64,000 nucleotides of DNA from Parvularcula sp964219355 (GTDB taxonomy: Bacteria > Pseudomonadota > Alphaproteobacteria > Caulobacterales > Parvularculaceae): contig CAXPOZ010000005.1 in the NCBI GenBank assembly GCA_964219355.1, positions 1-64,000 of the forward strand, given 5' to 3'. This document shows positions 16,451-25,606 of this stretch, piece after piece. The notes beneath the pieces are model-generated. The model did no database searches. It was not told where the DNA came from and was given only the letters and a program-made list of their open reading frames with translations. Each line of letters begins with the position of its first letter. The first letter of the stretch is position 1. The position numbers and the translations under genes were made by a program.

Positions 16451-17952
16451 ACCGCCTCTAATTCGAGGAAGGCGGCAATGCGTTCGAACCGCTTTGCCGG
16501 CCCTGCGCCCCAAAGCGGCAGTAATGATGCCGGCAGGGTGAAGCCGAGGCTGCCGCGCCCTAGCACGAAGGCCCCCTCTTTCAGCGCTGGCCCGCCTGCG
16601 GGTGCCAGCGAGGACAGGAACCGCAAGGTCAGTCCAAGGAGTTGCGCATCCCGTCGCATCTCATCGGGCAGTACTTGGAAGGGCAGCCACTCAAGAAGCT
16701 CATCCTCACTCGCGCCATGCCGTCCGGCGAGCGCAGCGGACAGGAAGATCCGGCCATGGTGGCTCAGACCTTTGAGCGGCAGCGCCATGATGGCTTTTGC
16801 CGCATGAGAGGCCCGCTCATCTGGCTCAAGCCCAGCAGAGAAATTGCTCAACTCGCAGGACGCGCGCAGCCATCTTTTCTGGGTCGGGCCGGCCGATGAA
16901 AAGAGCGGCTGGATGATCTGATTGAGTTCTTCCGCTGGCGGGCGAAGATGTGAGCCGAAGCGTGTCGCAAGATGCCTGGCAATCTCGATCAGGGGATCAA
17001 GTCGCTGAACCTCTTGTGGCAGGCCCGCAAACAGAACGCCTTCACGCACGCCGCTGGAGACCACTTCGAGACGATCGACCTTTGCGGCATCAAGCACCGC
17101 TTCAAGCACCATTGCCGCGTATGGCAGTGTCGGCGCGCGGCGGCGCTGCACGACCGGCATGGAGGAAAGCGATTCCGCGTGCTGTTTGCTGACAACCTGA
17201 CAAAGCCGCGCCGCATCCTTCCGGGTCAGGACATATCTATCGAGAATTTCGATCGGATATTGCGCCTGGGCCTGCGCGATCTTTGCGAGGCTCCGCCACG
17301 CCCCGCCAACAACATAAAGTGTGTCACTGCCGGTCTGGCCAAGCCAGTCGACCTTGCTGATCTCGCTCTCGATATGCTTGCGCGCGGCGGCGCGGTCTTC
17401 TTCGAAATCGACATAAAGCCGGAGCGCGCCAAGCGGCAGGCTGGTCCTCTCACCGACCCAGCCATCGATATCTTTATGGATATGCGAAAGCTCTAAGCTC
17501 CCCCCGCCGATGTCACCGGCAAGTGCGCCATGCTCCATATGCAGAATATCCGGCACACCTGAGAGAATGCCGTAAGCAGCAAGTTTTGCCTCTTCCTCGC
17601 CACTGACCAGCAGCGGCGAATAGCCGAGCGCTTCCACCTCGGCGAGGAAATCCTGCCCATTTGGCGCCTCGCGCACAGCGGAAGTCGCAAAGACATGAAG
17701 GACGTCCGGGTCCGCCGCGTCGAGCAACAACCGGAAGCGTTCCAGCGTGAAGAGCGCATCGGCCATGTTCTCTTCCTGAAGGCGCCCCGTGTCTCGGTCG
17801 CGCTCGCCCAGACCGCATAAGGTCTTCTCGTTGAAGACCTGAATCGGACAACGCGACGGCCCCTCATAGATCACGAGACGGATGGAATTGGAGCCGATAT
17901 CGATGACGGCCCCGCGGGCCACATCGGCCGCCGTAGACTTGCGATCAGTCAT
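16438..17952 (-). CDS. ppx: Exopolyphosphatase (Ppx/GppA family)
   Basis: Releases phosphate from polyphosphate chain ends, or hydrolyses pppGpp. The actin-like ATPase fold is shown by DIGSNSIRLVIYEG near the N-terminus, FATSAVREAPNG, and phosphate loop AGDIGGGSLELSHI. The frame extends to 17982, but I use ATG 17952 because it overlaps the ppk stop (ATGACTGA), the usual coupling. About 504 residues. Its pairing with ppk makes polyphosphate turnover the likely role. Confidence 0.93.
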   Translation of the reverse strand: MTDRKSTAADVARGAVIDIGSNSIRLVIYEGPSRCPIQVFNEKTLCGLGERDRDTGRLQEENMADALFTLERFRLLLDAADPDVLHVFATSAVREAPNGQDFLAEVEALGYSPLLVSGEEEAKLAAYGILSGVPDILHMEHGALAGDIGGGSLELSHIHKDIDGWVGERTSLPLGALRLYVDFEEDRAAARKHIESEISKVDWLGQTGSDTLYVVGGAWRSLAKIAQAQAQYPIEILDRYVLTRKDAARLCQVVSKQHAESLSSMPVVQRRRAPTLPYAAMVLEAVLDAAKVDRLEVVSSGVREGVLFAGLPQEVQRLDPLIEIARHLATRFGSHLRPPAEELNQIIQPLFSSAGPTQKRWLRASCELSNFSAGLEPDERASHAAKAIMALPLKGLSHHGRIFLSAALAGRHGASEDELLEWLPFQVLPDEMRRDAQLLGLTLRFLSSLAPAGGPALKEGAFVLGRGSLGFTLPASLLPLWGAGPAKRFERIAAFLELEAVHPS

Positions 17953-20149
17953 CGACGGAAAGGGTCCGCGGCGGCTGTTCACGAAGGGCTCTGCCGCGCC
18001 CCGAAAGGCTGGGATTGGTCATGAAATATTTGTGTACGTTGAACGCATCTTCGCCTTTGGGTGTCCGGACCCTGTTCCATGTTCCATCCGGCTGGAGACG
18101 CCAGCTCTGCGCCTCATCTTTCAGGTTTGCGACCATGATCTGGTCGAGCACCTGATTATGGGTCGTCTCATTAAGGACCGGGCACAAGACCTCGACCCGC
18201 CGTGTGAGATTGCGGGGCATCCAATCCGCGGACGAGATAAATACTTTGGCCTGATCGGACGGCAGCGGAGAGCCATTGCCGAAACAGCAGATCCTTGAGT
18301 GCTCAAGATAGCGACCCACAATGCTCTTGACCCGGATATTCTCGGACAGGCCCGGAATGCCGGGCCGCAGACAGCAAATGCCCCGAATGACCAGATCGAT
18401 CTGCACCCCGGCCTGACTGGCCGCATAAAGCCGGTCGATCATCTCGCCATCGACGAGGGAGTTCATCTTCGCCCAGATCGCCGCTGGCTTACCGACTTGT
18501 GCGTTTTCGATTTCCTTCTCGATACAGCCATAAATCCGCTCCCGCAGATTTAGCGGCGCAATCGAGATCTGTTCGAAATCCTGCGGCGGCGCATAGCCCG
18601 TCACATAGTTGAAGATCTTGGCAACGTCGCGGGCTATCGCCTCATCCGTCGTGAAGAGTGAAAGGTCCGTATAGATCTTGGCCGTCACCTGATGGTAATT
18701 GCCGGTGCCGACATGGCAATAAGCGCGCGTGTCCTTGCCTTCACGACGGACAACGTATGACAGCTTGGCGTGCGTCTTGTAGTCAACAAATCCGTAGACG
18801 ACATTTACCCCTGCCCGCTCGAGCGCCCTCGCCCAGCGGATATTGGCCTCTTCGTCAAAGCGGGCTTTCAGTTCGACCAGTGCGGTGACATTCTTGCCGT
18901 TCTCGGCCGCCTCGATCAGCGCCTCGACAATCGGCGACTGACGAGAGGTCCGGTAAAGCGTCTGTTTGATCGCAATGACATCGGGGTCGGTTGCCGCCTG
19001 TTTGAGGAACTGCACGACAACGTCGAACTCCTCATACGGATGGTGGACCAGAATATCTTTCTCGGAAATCGCCGAGAAACAGTCCCCGCCATGCTCACGG
19101 ATCCGCTCCGGGAACCGAGCTTCGAAAGGTTCAAAAACAAGATCGGGCAGATCCTTGGGGATCAGCTCCGAGGTCTGCGCAAGCCCCAGAAGACCATCAA
19201 CAAAGACGACATCATTGGGATGGACATGCAGTTTCTCGATGACAAGCGCTCGCAACTGGTCCGGCGTATCGACATGCATCTTCAGGCGGATCACCTCGCC
19301 CCGGCGACGACGTCGCAGCATGGTTTCGAACTGCTGGACGAGGTCTTCGGCCTCATCATCGATCTCGACATCCGAATCCCGGATCACCCGGAACGCGCCC
19401 ATGGCAGTGATCTTGGATTCCGGGAAAAGATGATGGAGGAAATTGAGGATCACCCGCTCGAGCGTGATGTAGCGGGCCTTGGCCATGCCGCCGCCCGCCC
19501 CCGGATCATCGGGTAGGCGCAAGAATCGCCGGATCATGCTCGGTACGGGGAGGAATTTGACCGGCGCCGGTCCTTCACCTTCCACCGTGAAGCACAGAAC
19601 GAAGCCCAGATTAGGGATGAAGGGAAACGGGTGCGCAGGGTCGAGCGCCAGCGGCGTCAGGACTGGAAAGATGTTGGAGAGGAATTCCTCCTCCAGCCAT
19701 TCACGCTCATTCAGCGTCAACTCATCGGCGGTGACGACTTCGACCCCAGCCTCGGCTAGTTCCGGCAGCAGCGTGTTCCATGTCCGTTGCTGGCGCGACA
19801 TCAGCTCTGAGGAGCGGTCATTGATCGCGGCCAATTGGTCGGTGGGGTTGAGCCCGTCCTGGCTACGCTGGGAGATACCGGCGCGCACCTGACCGATCAG
19901 TCCCGCCACACGGACCATGAAGAACTCATCGAGATTGCTGGCTGAAATCGACAGAAACCGCAGGCGTTCGAGCACCGGGTGATTGGGGTTATCCGCCTCT
20001 TCGAGCACGCGGATATTGAAATCGAGCCAGCTCAGCTCGCGATTGATGAAGCGCTCGGGGCTGTCCATCGGGATCGAGGGCGGCACCGGGCGATTTTCCG
20101 CCTTGGAGACGAGGTCATCTTCGATCTTCGTGACGGGGGCGTCAGACAT
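17945..20149 (-). CDS. ppk1: Polyphosphate kinase 1
   Basis: Reversible synthesis of polyphosphate from ATP. 734 residues with the N domain (FINRELSWLDFNIRVLEEA), head domain, and two phospholipase-D-like domains. YKTHAKLS and CHVGTGNYH are the phosphohistidine-region motifs. SADWMPRNLTRRVE is near the C-terminus. Co-transcribed with ppx (8-base overlap) and about 30 bases downstream of hdaA. Likely inner-membrane associated and involved in stress and phosphate storage. Confidence 0.96.
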   Translation of the reverse strand: MSDAPVTKIEDDLVSKAENRPVPPSIPMDSPERFINRELSWLDFNIRVLEEADNPNHPVLERLRFLSISASNLDEFFMVRVAGLIGQVRAGISQRSQDGLNPTDQLAAINDRSSELMSRQQRTWNTLLPELAEAGVEVVTADELTLNEREWLEEEFLSNIFPVLTPLALDPAHPFPFIPNLGFVLCFTVEGEGPAPVKFLPVPSMIRRFLRLPDDPGAGGGMAKARYITLERVILNFLHHLFPESKITAMGAFRVIRDSDVEIDDEAEDLVQQFETMLRRRRRGEVIRLKMHVDTPDQLRALVIEKLHVHPNDVVFVDGLLGLAQTSELIPKDLPDLVFEPFEARFPERIREHGGDCFSAISEKDILVHHPYEEFDVVVQFLKQAATDPDVIAIKQTLYRTSRQSPIVEALIEAAENGKNVTALVELKARFDEEANIRWARALERAGVNVVYGFVDYKTHAKLSYVVRREGKDTRAYCHVGTGNYHQVTAKIYTDLSLFTTDEAIARDVAKIFNYVTGYAPPQDFEQISIAPLNLRERIYGCIEKEIENAQVGKPAAIWAKMNSLVDGEMIDRLYAASQAGVQIDLVIRGICCLRPGIPGLSENIRVKSIVGRYLEHSRICCFGNGSPLPSDQAKVFISSADWMPRNLTRRVEVLCPVLNETTHNQVLDQIMVANLKDEAQSWRLQPDGTWNRVRTPKGEDAFNVHKYFMTNPSLSGRGRALREQPPRTLSVDD

Positions 20150-20179
20150 GACGGGACAGGCTCCGGGCTCAAAAAGCAG

Positions 20180-20854
20180 TCAGGACAGGCAGTGCCGGGG
20201 GTTATCCGCGATTGCTGCCTCCAACAAGGGCTTGGCTGCAGCAATCGAGCCACTCAACCGGGCAGCGCTCAGGACGACATCCCGAACGGCCGAGAACCGG
20301 CGACAGAGCCGATGCGCGGCCTGCCGGACCTGCGCTTCGGGAAGATCAAGACCTACCTGTAAGAGCCCGGCCTGTAAGGCTTTTTGTATCGACTCCTGAT
20401 CCGGTCCCTCAAGTTCAATCCGGGTCAGGGAGGCCAGACGGCTGATGAGGTCCGGCGCGCCCGGTGCGGTCTCGTCACGAACCCATGTCACGGGGCGCGC
20501 GCGGCCGATCAGGACCAGCGGCTGACGGCTTGTGATCGCCTCATTGATGATCGCAAAGAGATCAAGCGGCGCATAAGCATCGGCGTCATCGACAATTTTA
20601 ATTGGGTAATCGGCCAAAGACGCCTGCCAGCTTTCGGCAAGCCGTGTTTTGCCAACACCTTCTGCTCCCGTCAGCGCGACAATATTGGGACTGCCAGAGA
20701 CTTCACTCTTGCCCTCTTCGTCTTGCCAGCGGCGGACTGACGCAAGCCATGCCTCAAGGGCAGCCCAAGCATCATCTCGTGCCTCGCCACCAACAAAGGG
20801 CAAGGCAATATCCGGCTCTGGAAACGGTAGTGGGGGCTGGACGACAGAGGTCAG
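20180..20854 (-). CDS. hdaA: HdaA/Hda-like DnaA regulatory protein, probable CTG start
   Basis: DnaA-related AAA+ protein that, with the sliding clamp, inactivates DnaA-ATP after initiation. Walker A is GAEGVGKT, and a DnaA-like lid region runs to RLCRRFSAVRDV. The first TTG in frame (20803) would remove the clamp-binding motif. Reading upstream gives QPPLPF, a QxxLPF clamp box, preceded by CTG at 20854. That CTG overlaps the stop of the DUF2066 gene as CTGA, the same geometry as the ATGA couplings nearby. No ATG, GTG or TTG lies between this CTG and the in-frame upstream stop. Predicted 224 residues. No sensor or lid residues were checked in detail. Confidence 0.8.
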   Translation of the reverse strand: MTSVVQPPLPFPEPDIALPFVGGEARDDAWAALEAWLASVRRWQDEEGKSEVSGSPNIVALTGAEGVGKTRLAESWQASLADYPIKIVDDADAYAPLDLFAIINEAITSRQPLVLIGRARPVTWVRDETAPGAPDLISRLASLTRIELEGPDQESIQKALQAGLLQVGLDLPEAQVRQAAHRLCRRFSAVRDVVLSAARLSGSIAAAKPLLEAAIADNPRHCLS

Positions 20855-22491
20855 CGCAGCACCCCATCATTGTCGCCATTATCGCTGGCATCTTCCGCAT
20901 CAGCAGGTTCAAGCGCGACAGGCGCGCCTGCGGGCGGACCGGCAGGTTCTTCGTCCTCACCGAACAGCTCGTCCGGCAGTTCCAGCTCGACCGGTGCGCC
21001 GTTCATACCAGACATCGAAACGTCTGTACCCGGCGCAGCTTGTGCATTGATCGGGCCGTTCAACCCCGGCTGGTTCACATCCAGACCGTTCCGATTCTGG
21101 CGTGCGCCATTGGAGAATTCATCCGGGTTATAGACGACGTCCTGCATCTGGCCCTGCAGCTCTGCTGCACGTGCATTGTCGGCGATGTTCCAGCGGCCAT
21201 CGGGGGACTGCCAGACGGTCAGGTTTTCCTGCTTGAGCGCGAGATTAAACTGCTCCTGCTGGCCGATGACGAGCAGGTCGATGACGGCGCTCTGATTAGT
21301 GAAGACCCCGACTTCCATCTTGCGCACGAGTGGAGTGCTCTCTAGCGCGATGCGGATATCCGCCCACTCATCAAGGCCGCCGAACCAAGCGGTCAAAGTC
21401 AACGACCGCACATCAGAATGGTCGACAAGTGTCTGCGCTTTCCAGCCATCTGCATAACGGGCAACAGTCGCCTCGACAGCACGCTGGGCAAGTGCTGGGA
21501 AATCGTCATCGGGACCGCGGAAAAAGGCTTCGGCAAGGACCTGCCCAGAAGACTGAGAAGTGCCGCCTCCGACGCCGTCCGCACCATAACCGTCTTCACT
21601 GTCATAAAGACGCGCAGCAGGATCATCGGTTTCTGATTCAATCCGCTGGCGGTTGCCACTGCGGCCATCAAGATAGGCATCGATGAGCTGTACGCTGAGC
21701 AGATACTCATCCGCCGTGTGCTGCAGTCTGCCGCGAGCCAGAATGACCTGCGGTGTCTGATAGCGGTTCGCCATCTCGCCAAGAGCTGCCTGATTAAGAT
21801 TGGCCGCCTCTGTAATCGTGACATTGGCCATGTCCTGACGATCACCGCGGGGCAGGATCAACGGGGTGAGCTCATTGACCAGCGGCCGCGACAGCCAGGC
21901 CCGGGCCCATGGATTGCGCGTCTCCCACAGATAGGTGTCATTCTCGGTGACGAGGACCGGCAGGACGAGCGCCCGGCGGGCCTGCGCCTCGCTGTAAGGC
22001 AGCCCTGCATCTTCGAGCGCCTGACGCACCGCATCCGGCTTAAAGCGATAGGTGATGCGCGCGCGATAGGTCGTGCTCGAGGTCTTTTCGTCAAAGATCG
22101 AGAAGCCTTCCTCGAACGACGCCAGCGTTTCGGGCGTGATATAGACCGGCTGTTTGATGTCGAGCGCCATGTCCTGACCGAACTGGGCCTCGATCGCCGG
22201 GTCGAGCACCGGGTCATCTTCGATCGGCCCGGAAATCGCGGGCTGGCCGGACGCTAATGCAGGGAGATATTCCCAGTCTTCTTCCGCCGTCAGGCGCCGC
22301 AGCAGGATGTCCATGGCCACCCGGCGCCCTTGCGCCTGCGCAATGGCCTGTGCGGCGGCTGCCGTATCGGCCTCGGCAAAGACCGGCACTTCAGGCACGA
22401 TAAAGACCTGCCGGTTGGAATTCTGCGCATGAGCGGCACTTGCCCACGTCAGAAGAAGCGCGAAAACGGTAAGAAGGCGGCGGAGGTGCAT
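20851..22491 (-). CDS. DUF2066 domain-containing exported protein
   Basis: About 546 residues starting at ATG 22491 with a signal peptide (LLTVFALLLTWASAAHA, cleavage before QNSNR). The DUF2066 region follows (repeated RALVLPVLV, LNQAALGEMANRYQT). The C-terminal ~100 residues are Pro/Asp/Asn-rich and low complexity, ending PADAEDASDNGDNDG. The frame continues upstream to 22584, but those residues are not signal-like. Function unknown. It lies directly before hdaA with stop/start overlap, a recurrent alphaproteobacterial arrangement. About 200 bases separate it from divergent purM. Confidence 0.8.
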   Translation of the reverse strand: MHLRRLLTVFALLLTWASAAHAQNSNRQVFIVPEVPVFAEADTAAAAQAIAQAQGRRVAMDILLRRLTAEEDWEYLPALASGQPAISGPIEDDPVLDPAIEAQFGQDMALDIKQPVYITPETLASFEEGFSIFDEKTSSTTYRARITYRFKPDAVRQALEDAGLPYSEAQARRALVLPVLVTENDTYLWETRNPWARAWLSRPLVNELTPLILPRGDRQDMANVTITEAANLNQAALGEMANRYQTPQVILARGRLQHTADEYLLSVQLIDAYLDGRSGNRQRIESETDDPAARLYDSEDGYGADGVGGGTSQSSGQVLAEAFFRGPDDDFPALAQRAVEATVARYADGWKAQTLVDHSDVRSLTLTAWFGGLDEWADIRIALESTPLVRKMEVGVFTNQSAVIDLLVIGQQEQFNLALKQENLTVWQSPDGRWNIADNARAAELQGQMQDVVYNPDEFSNGARQNRNGLDVNQPGLNGPINAQAAPGTDVSMSGMNGAPVELELPDELFGEDEEPAGPPAGAPVALEPADAEDASDNGDNDGVLR

Positions 22492-22588
22492 CAGCGGGAT
22501 TCCCGTAAAACCTGTCCAGAGACTAGCAGGGCATGACGCACCGGTCACCACCGCTGCTGACTGCCCATAGATGAATATGCCCAAAGAA

Positions 22589-22616
22589 TTGGGGCAAGCT
22601 CATGACGCGCTGTAGC
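22589..22616 (+). promoter_or_regulatory. Candidate purM promoter
   Basis: TTGGGG (22589-22594), 16 bases, TGTAGC (22611-22616), then TTGCTGCG. This repeats the spacing and -10/start-site sequence found upstream of the arginine leader (12 of 14 identical). Downstream, GTAGG (22648-22652) can pair with CCTAC (22661-22665). Confidence 0.45.
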
Positions 22617-22690
22617 TTGCTGCGGCTCGACATTCAAAGGAAACGGCGTAGGTACCGCCCCCTACTTATCCAAGGAGGAAAATCCGCCTC

Positions 22691-23686
22691 ATGTCAGACG
22701 CCTATAAGAAGGCCGGAGTCGATATCGATGCCGGCGACCGGCTGGTCAAAGCCATCGGCCCGCTCGCGGCGGCGACCCGGCGTCCGGGGACCGAAGCGTC
22801 GCTCGGCGGATTTGGCGGGCTTTTCGACCTGAAGGCGGCAGGGTTCAATGATCCCGTGCTGGTCTCCGGGACCGATGGCGTCGGCACCAAGCTGATGCTC
22901 GCTTTTGCGACGGGCCGTCATGACACGATCGGCATCGACCTTGTCGCCATGTGCGTGAATGACGTTCTGGCGCAGGGCGCGGAGCCCCTCTTCTTCCTCG
23001 ATTATTTTGCGACCGGCCGCCTCGATGAAGGTGTGGCCGAAGATGTCGTACGCGGCATTGCCGAAGGCTGCCGTCAGGCGGGTGCGGCCCTCATCGGCGG
23101 GGAGACCGCCGAGATGCCTGGCATGTATCCTGATGGTCACTACGATCTTGCCGGGTTCTGTGTCGGCGCAGTTGAGCGCGATGCGATCCTGCCGCGCCCC
23201 GAGACGATGGCGGCGGGCGATCTGATGATCGGCCTGCCCTCCAGCGGCGCGCATTCGAACGGCTATTCGCTGATCCGCAAAGTCGCTGCCGATAGCGGTC
23301 TTGGCTGGGATGACACGGCGCCCTTCTCTAACCAGACGCTTGGCGAAGCGCTCCTGACACCGACGAAAATCTATGTTTCGGAAGTGATGCCGCTCGCCAA
23401 ATCCGGCCAGATCAAGGGCCTCGCCCATATCACTGGCGGCGGTCTCACCGACAATGTGCCGCGTGCTTTGCCGGACCAGCTCAAACCCGCATTCGATCCC
23501 ACCGCCCTCGACCTGCCGCCACTTTTTGAGTGGCTGAAATCCGAAGGGAAGCTGACGGATGAAGAAATCCGTCGCACCTTCAATGCCGGGATCGGCATGG
23601 TGCTGATCGCAGGCCCCGATCAGGCCGGCGACATCCTTGCCGCCCTGCCTGAGGCCCGTGTCATCGGCGAGCTGCGCGGCGCATGA
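22691..23686 (+). CDS. purM: Phosphoribosylformylglycinamidine cyclo-ligase (AIR synthetase)
   Basis: Fifth step of de novo purine synthesis, ATP-dependent ring closure to AIR. 331 residues. Seen: FGGLFDL, VSGTDGVGTKLMLA, GIDLVAMCVNDVLAQGAEPLFFLDY, GGETAEMPGMY, and ITGGGLTDNVPR. Full Shine-Dalgarno AAGGAGG (22672-22678), but 12 bases from the ATG. The intervening GGAGGA-AAA-TCCGCC can fold over it with one mismatch, which might moderate initiation. First gene of a six-gene coupled operon. Confidence 0.97.
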   Translation: MSDAYKKAGVDIDAGDRLVKAIGPLAAATRRPGTEASLGGFGGLFDLKAAGFNDPVLVSGTDGVGTKLMLAFATGRHDTIGIDLVAMCVNDVLAQGAEPLFFLDYFATGRLDEGVAEDVVRGIAEGCRQAGAALIGGETAEMPGMYPDGHYDLAGFCVGAVERDAILPRPETMAAGDLMIGLPSSGAHSNGYSLIRKVAADSGLGWDDTAPFSNQTLGEALLTPTKIYVSEVMPLAKSGQIKGLAHITGGGLTDNVPRALPDQLKPAFDPTALDLPPLFEWLKSEGKLTDEEIRRTFNAGIGMVLIAGPDQAGDILAALPEARVIGELRGA

Positions 23687-24348
23687 GCAGTGCCCGGAAG
23701 AAAACAGCCGTCCTGATTTCGGGCAGCGGCACAACGCTGCAATCCCTGATCGATGCGGCCCAGGACGAAGACTTCCCCGCTGACATCGCGCTGGTCATTT
23801 CGAATAAACCCGCCGTGAAGGGGCTCGAACGCGCGGAAAAGGCTGATATCCCGACCCTTGTCATTCCGCATCGCGACTATGACAGCCGCGAGGCGTTTGA
23901 TGCCGCCATTCTCAATTCTTTGACCGAAGCGGGGATTGAGCTCGTCTGCCTTGCTGGCTTCATGCGGATCCTGACCACCGGCTTCACCGAGCACTGGCTG
24001 GGCCGTATGCTGAACATCCATCCAGCGCTCCTGCCCGCCTTTCGGGGCAACCGAGCGCATGAGCAGGTACTGGCAAGCGATGTCACCATCACCGGCTCGA
24101 CGGTCCATGCGGTCATCCCCGAACTTGATGCCGGGCCGATCATCGCGCAGGGCGCCGTGCCGCGCCTGCCGGGGGATGATCTGCCTGCTCTCTCGGCCAG
24201 GGTGCGTGACGCCGAACAGCTCCTCTACCCTCTTGCGGTGCGGACCTTTCTCGGTGCCGCCGCAGAATTGCCTGTCACCAAAGGCATGCTCTTCTCGAAC
24301 AATCCGAATGTGACATTCGGTTCGGCCGCGGCAGGTGCTCGCCCCTGA
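23683..24348 (+). CDS. purN: Phosphoribosylglycinamide formyltransferase
   Basis: Third purine step, formyl-tetrahydrofolate dependent. 221 residues. LISGSGTTLQSLIDA is the phosphate loop. NIHPALLPAFRG carries the catalytic Asn/His. GSTVHAVIPELDAGPIIAQ carries the conserved Asp. Overlaps purM by ATGA. The family usually reads NIHPSLLP-x-(Y/F)-x-G-L-H-T; here the following bases encode RGNRAHEQ, an unusual but compatible variant. Confidence 0.95.
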   Translation: MSSARKKTAVLISGSGTTLQSLIDAAQDEDFPADIALVISNKPAVKGLERAEKADIPTLVIPHRDYDSREAFDAAILNSLTEAGIELVCLAGFMRILTTGFTEHWLGRMLNIHPALLPAFRGNRAHEQVLASDVTITGSTVHAVIPELDAGPIIAQGAVPRLPGDDLPALSARVRDAEQLLYPLAVRTFLGAAAELPVTKGMLFSNNPNVTFGSAAAGARP

Positions 24349-24379
24349 CACCGCCGCTGCCTTCAAAAAGGAGGCTCAC

Positions 24380-25606
24380 ATGTCAGCCCATCCCATCAAG
24401 GCGGCGTTTGACGGCGGCAATGGCGCAAAGCTCGCCGCGCGCATCGACCTGCCGACCGGCCCGGTCAAAGCCTTCGCGTTGTTCGCGCACTGCTTCACTT
24501 GTTCAAAAGATATCGCAGCGGCCCGCGTCATCGCCAGTGCCCTGACGAAATCCGGCATCGGGGTGATGCGATTTGATTTCACCGGGCTCGGCCATTCGGG
24601 CGGCGATTTTGCTTCTTCGAATTTCTCGATGAATCTCGGCGATCTGCGCCGCGCGGCGGATTATCTCGGTGAGCATTACGAGGCGCCGTCTCTGCTGATC
24701 GGCCATTCGCTTGGCGGGGCAGCCGTGATCGCCGCAGCGGCTTCAATGAGCAGCGTGAAAGCCGTAGCCACGATCAACGCCCCCGCCGATGTCCATCACA
24801 TCACCGGCCATTTTGCCGAGAAACTGCCCGAGATCCGCGCCGAGGGCGTCGCGCAGGTACAGCTGGGCCAGCGCGATTTCTGTATCCAGAAACAATTCAT
24901 CGACGACCTTGAGCGCCACGACATCAAGCAGAGCGTCAAAACGCTCGATAAGGCGCTGCTGATCCTTCATGCGCCTACGGATGAGACGGTCGGCATCGAG
25001 AATGCATCAGAACTGTTCCTCGCCGCCCGGCACCCGAAAAGCTATGTCTCGCTCGACACCGCTGACCACCTTCTCTCAAAGCCGCGCGATGCCGCCTATG
25101 CCGCGAGCGTCATCGCCGCCTGGGCCGAACGCTATCTCGACCTGCCGGCCTCTAACGAACCCGAAGCCGAAACCGAAGACGCCGTCTGGGTCACCGAAAC
25201 GGCGCAAGGCAAATATCAGGTGCTCATCAGATCGGGCGATCACGCGCTCATCGGTGATGAGCCCAAAGAGGTCGGCGGCCTCGGCTCAGGCCCCAGCCCC
25301 TATGACCTTCTCTCTGCCGCGCTCGGGGCCTGTACCGTCATGACCCTGCGCATGTATGCGGATCATAAGAAGATCCCGCTGGCGAAGGCTTCCTGCGCTG
25401 TCCGGCACGAGAAAACCCACGCCAAGCAGGTCACCGAGATGGAAGATGGCGAGATGAAGCCCGATATTTTCACCCGGAGCCTGACGCTTGAAGGCGACAT
25501 GGATGACACGGTACGACAGCGGCTCTATGAAATTGCCGACAAATGCCCGGTGCACAAAACGCTGCATCGCGGCGCCACCGTTCTGACCGAAAGAGAGAGC
25601 CCATGA
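24380..25606 (+). CDS. Bifunctional alpha/beta hydrolase-OsmC fusion
   Basis: 408 residues from ATG 24380, chosen for the full AAAGGAGG (24367-24374). The in-frame upstream codons lie inside purN. The N-terminal half is an alpha/beta hydrolase (FAHCFTCSKDIAAAR oxyanion region, nucleophile elbow GHSLGGAA, acid and His near APTDETVG and TADHLLS). The last ~135 residues are an OsmC/YhfA domain (LGACTVMTLRMYAD with Cys, and DKCPVHKTL with the second Cys), the thiol pair of organic-hydroperoxide reductases. The fusion is known in proteobacteria; its substrate is unknown. The operon context with purine genes gives no obvious role. Confidence 0.88.
   Translation: MSAHPIKAAFDGGNGAKLAARIDLPTGPVKAFALFAHCFTCSKDIAAARVIASALTKSGIGVMRFDFTGLGHSGGDFASSNFSMNLGDLRRAADYLGEHYEAPSLLIGHSLGGAAVIAAAASMSSVKAVATINAPADVHHITGHFAEKLPEIRAEGVAQVQLGQRDFCIQKQFIDDLERHDIKQSVKTLDKALLILHAPTDETVGIENASELFLAARHPKSYVSLDTADHLLSKPRDAAYAASVIAAWAERYLDLPASNEPEAETEDAVWVTETAQGKYQVLIRSGDHALIGDEPKEVGGLGSGPSPYDLLSAALGACTVMTLRMYADHKKIPLAKASCAVRHEKTHAKQVTEMEDGEMKPDIFTRSLTLEGDMDDTVRQRLYEIADKCPVHKTLHRGATVLTERESP

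Noticed and set aside
22694..23734. 346-codon minus-strand ORF over purM
   Set aside because: Shadow; purM is unambiguous.
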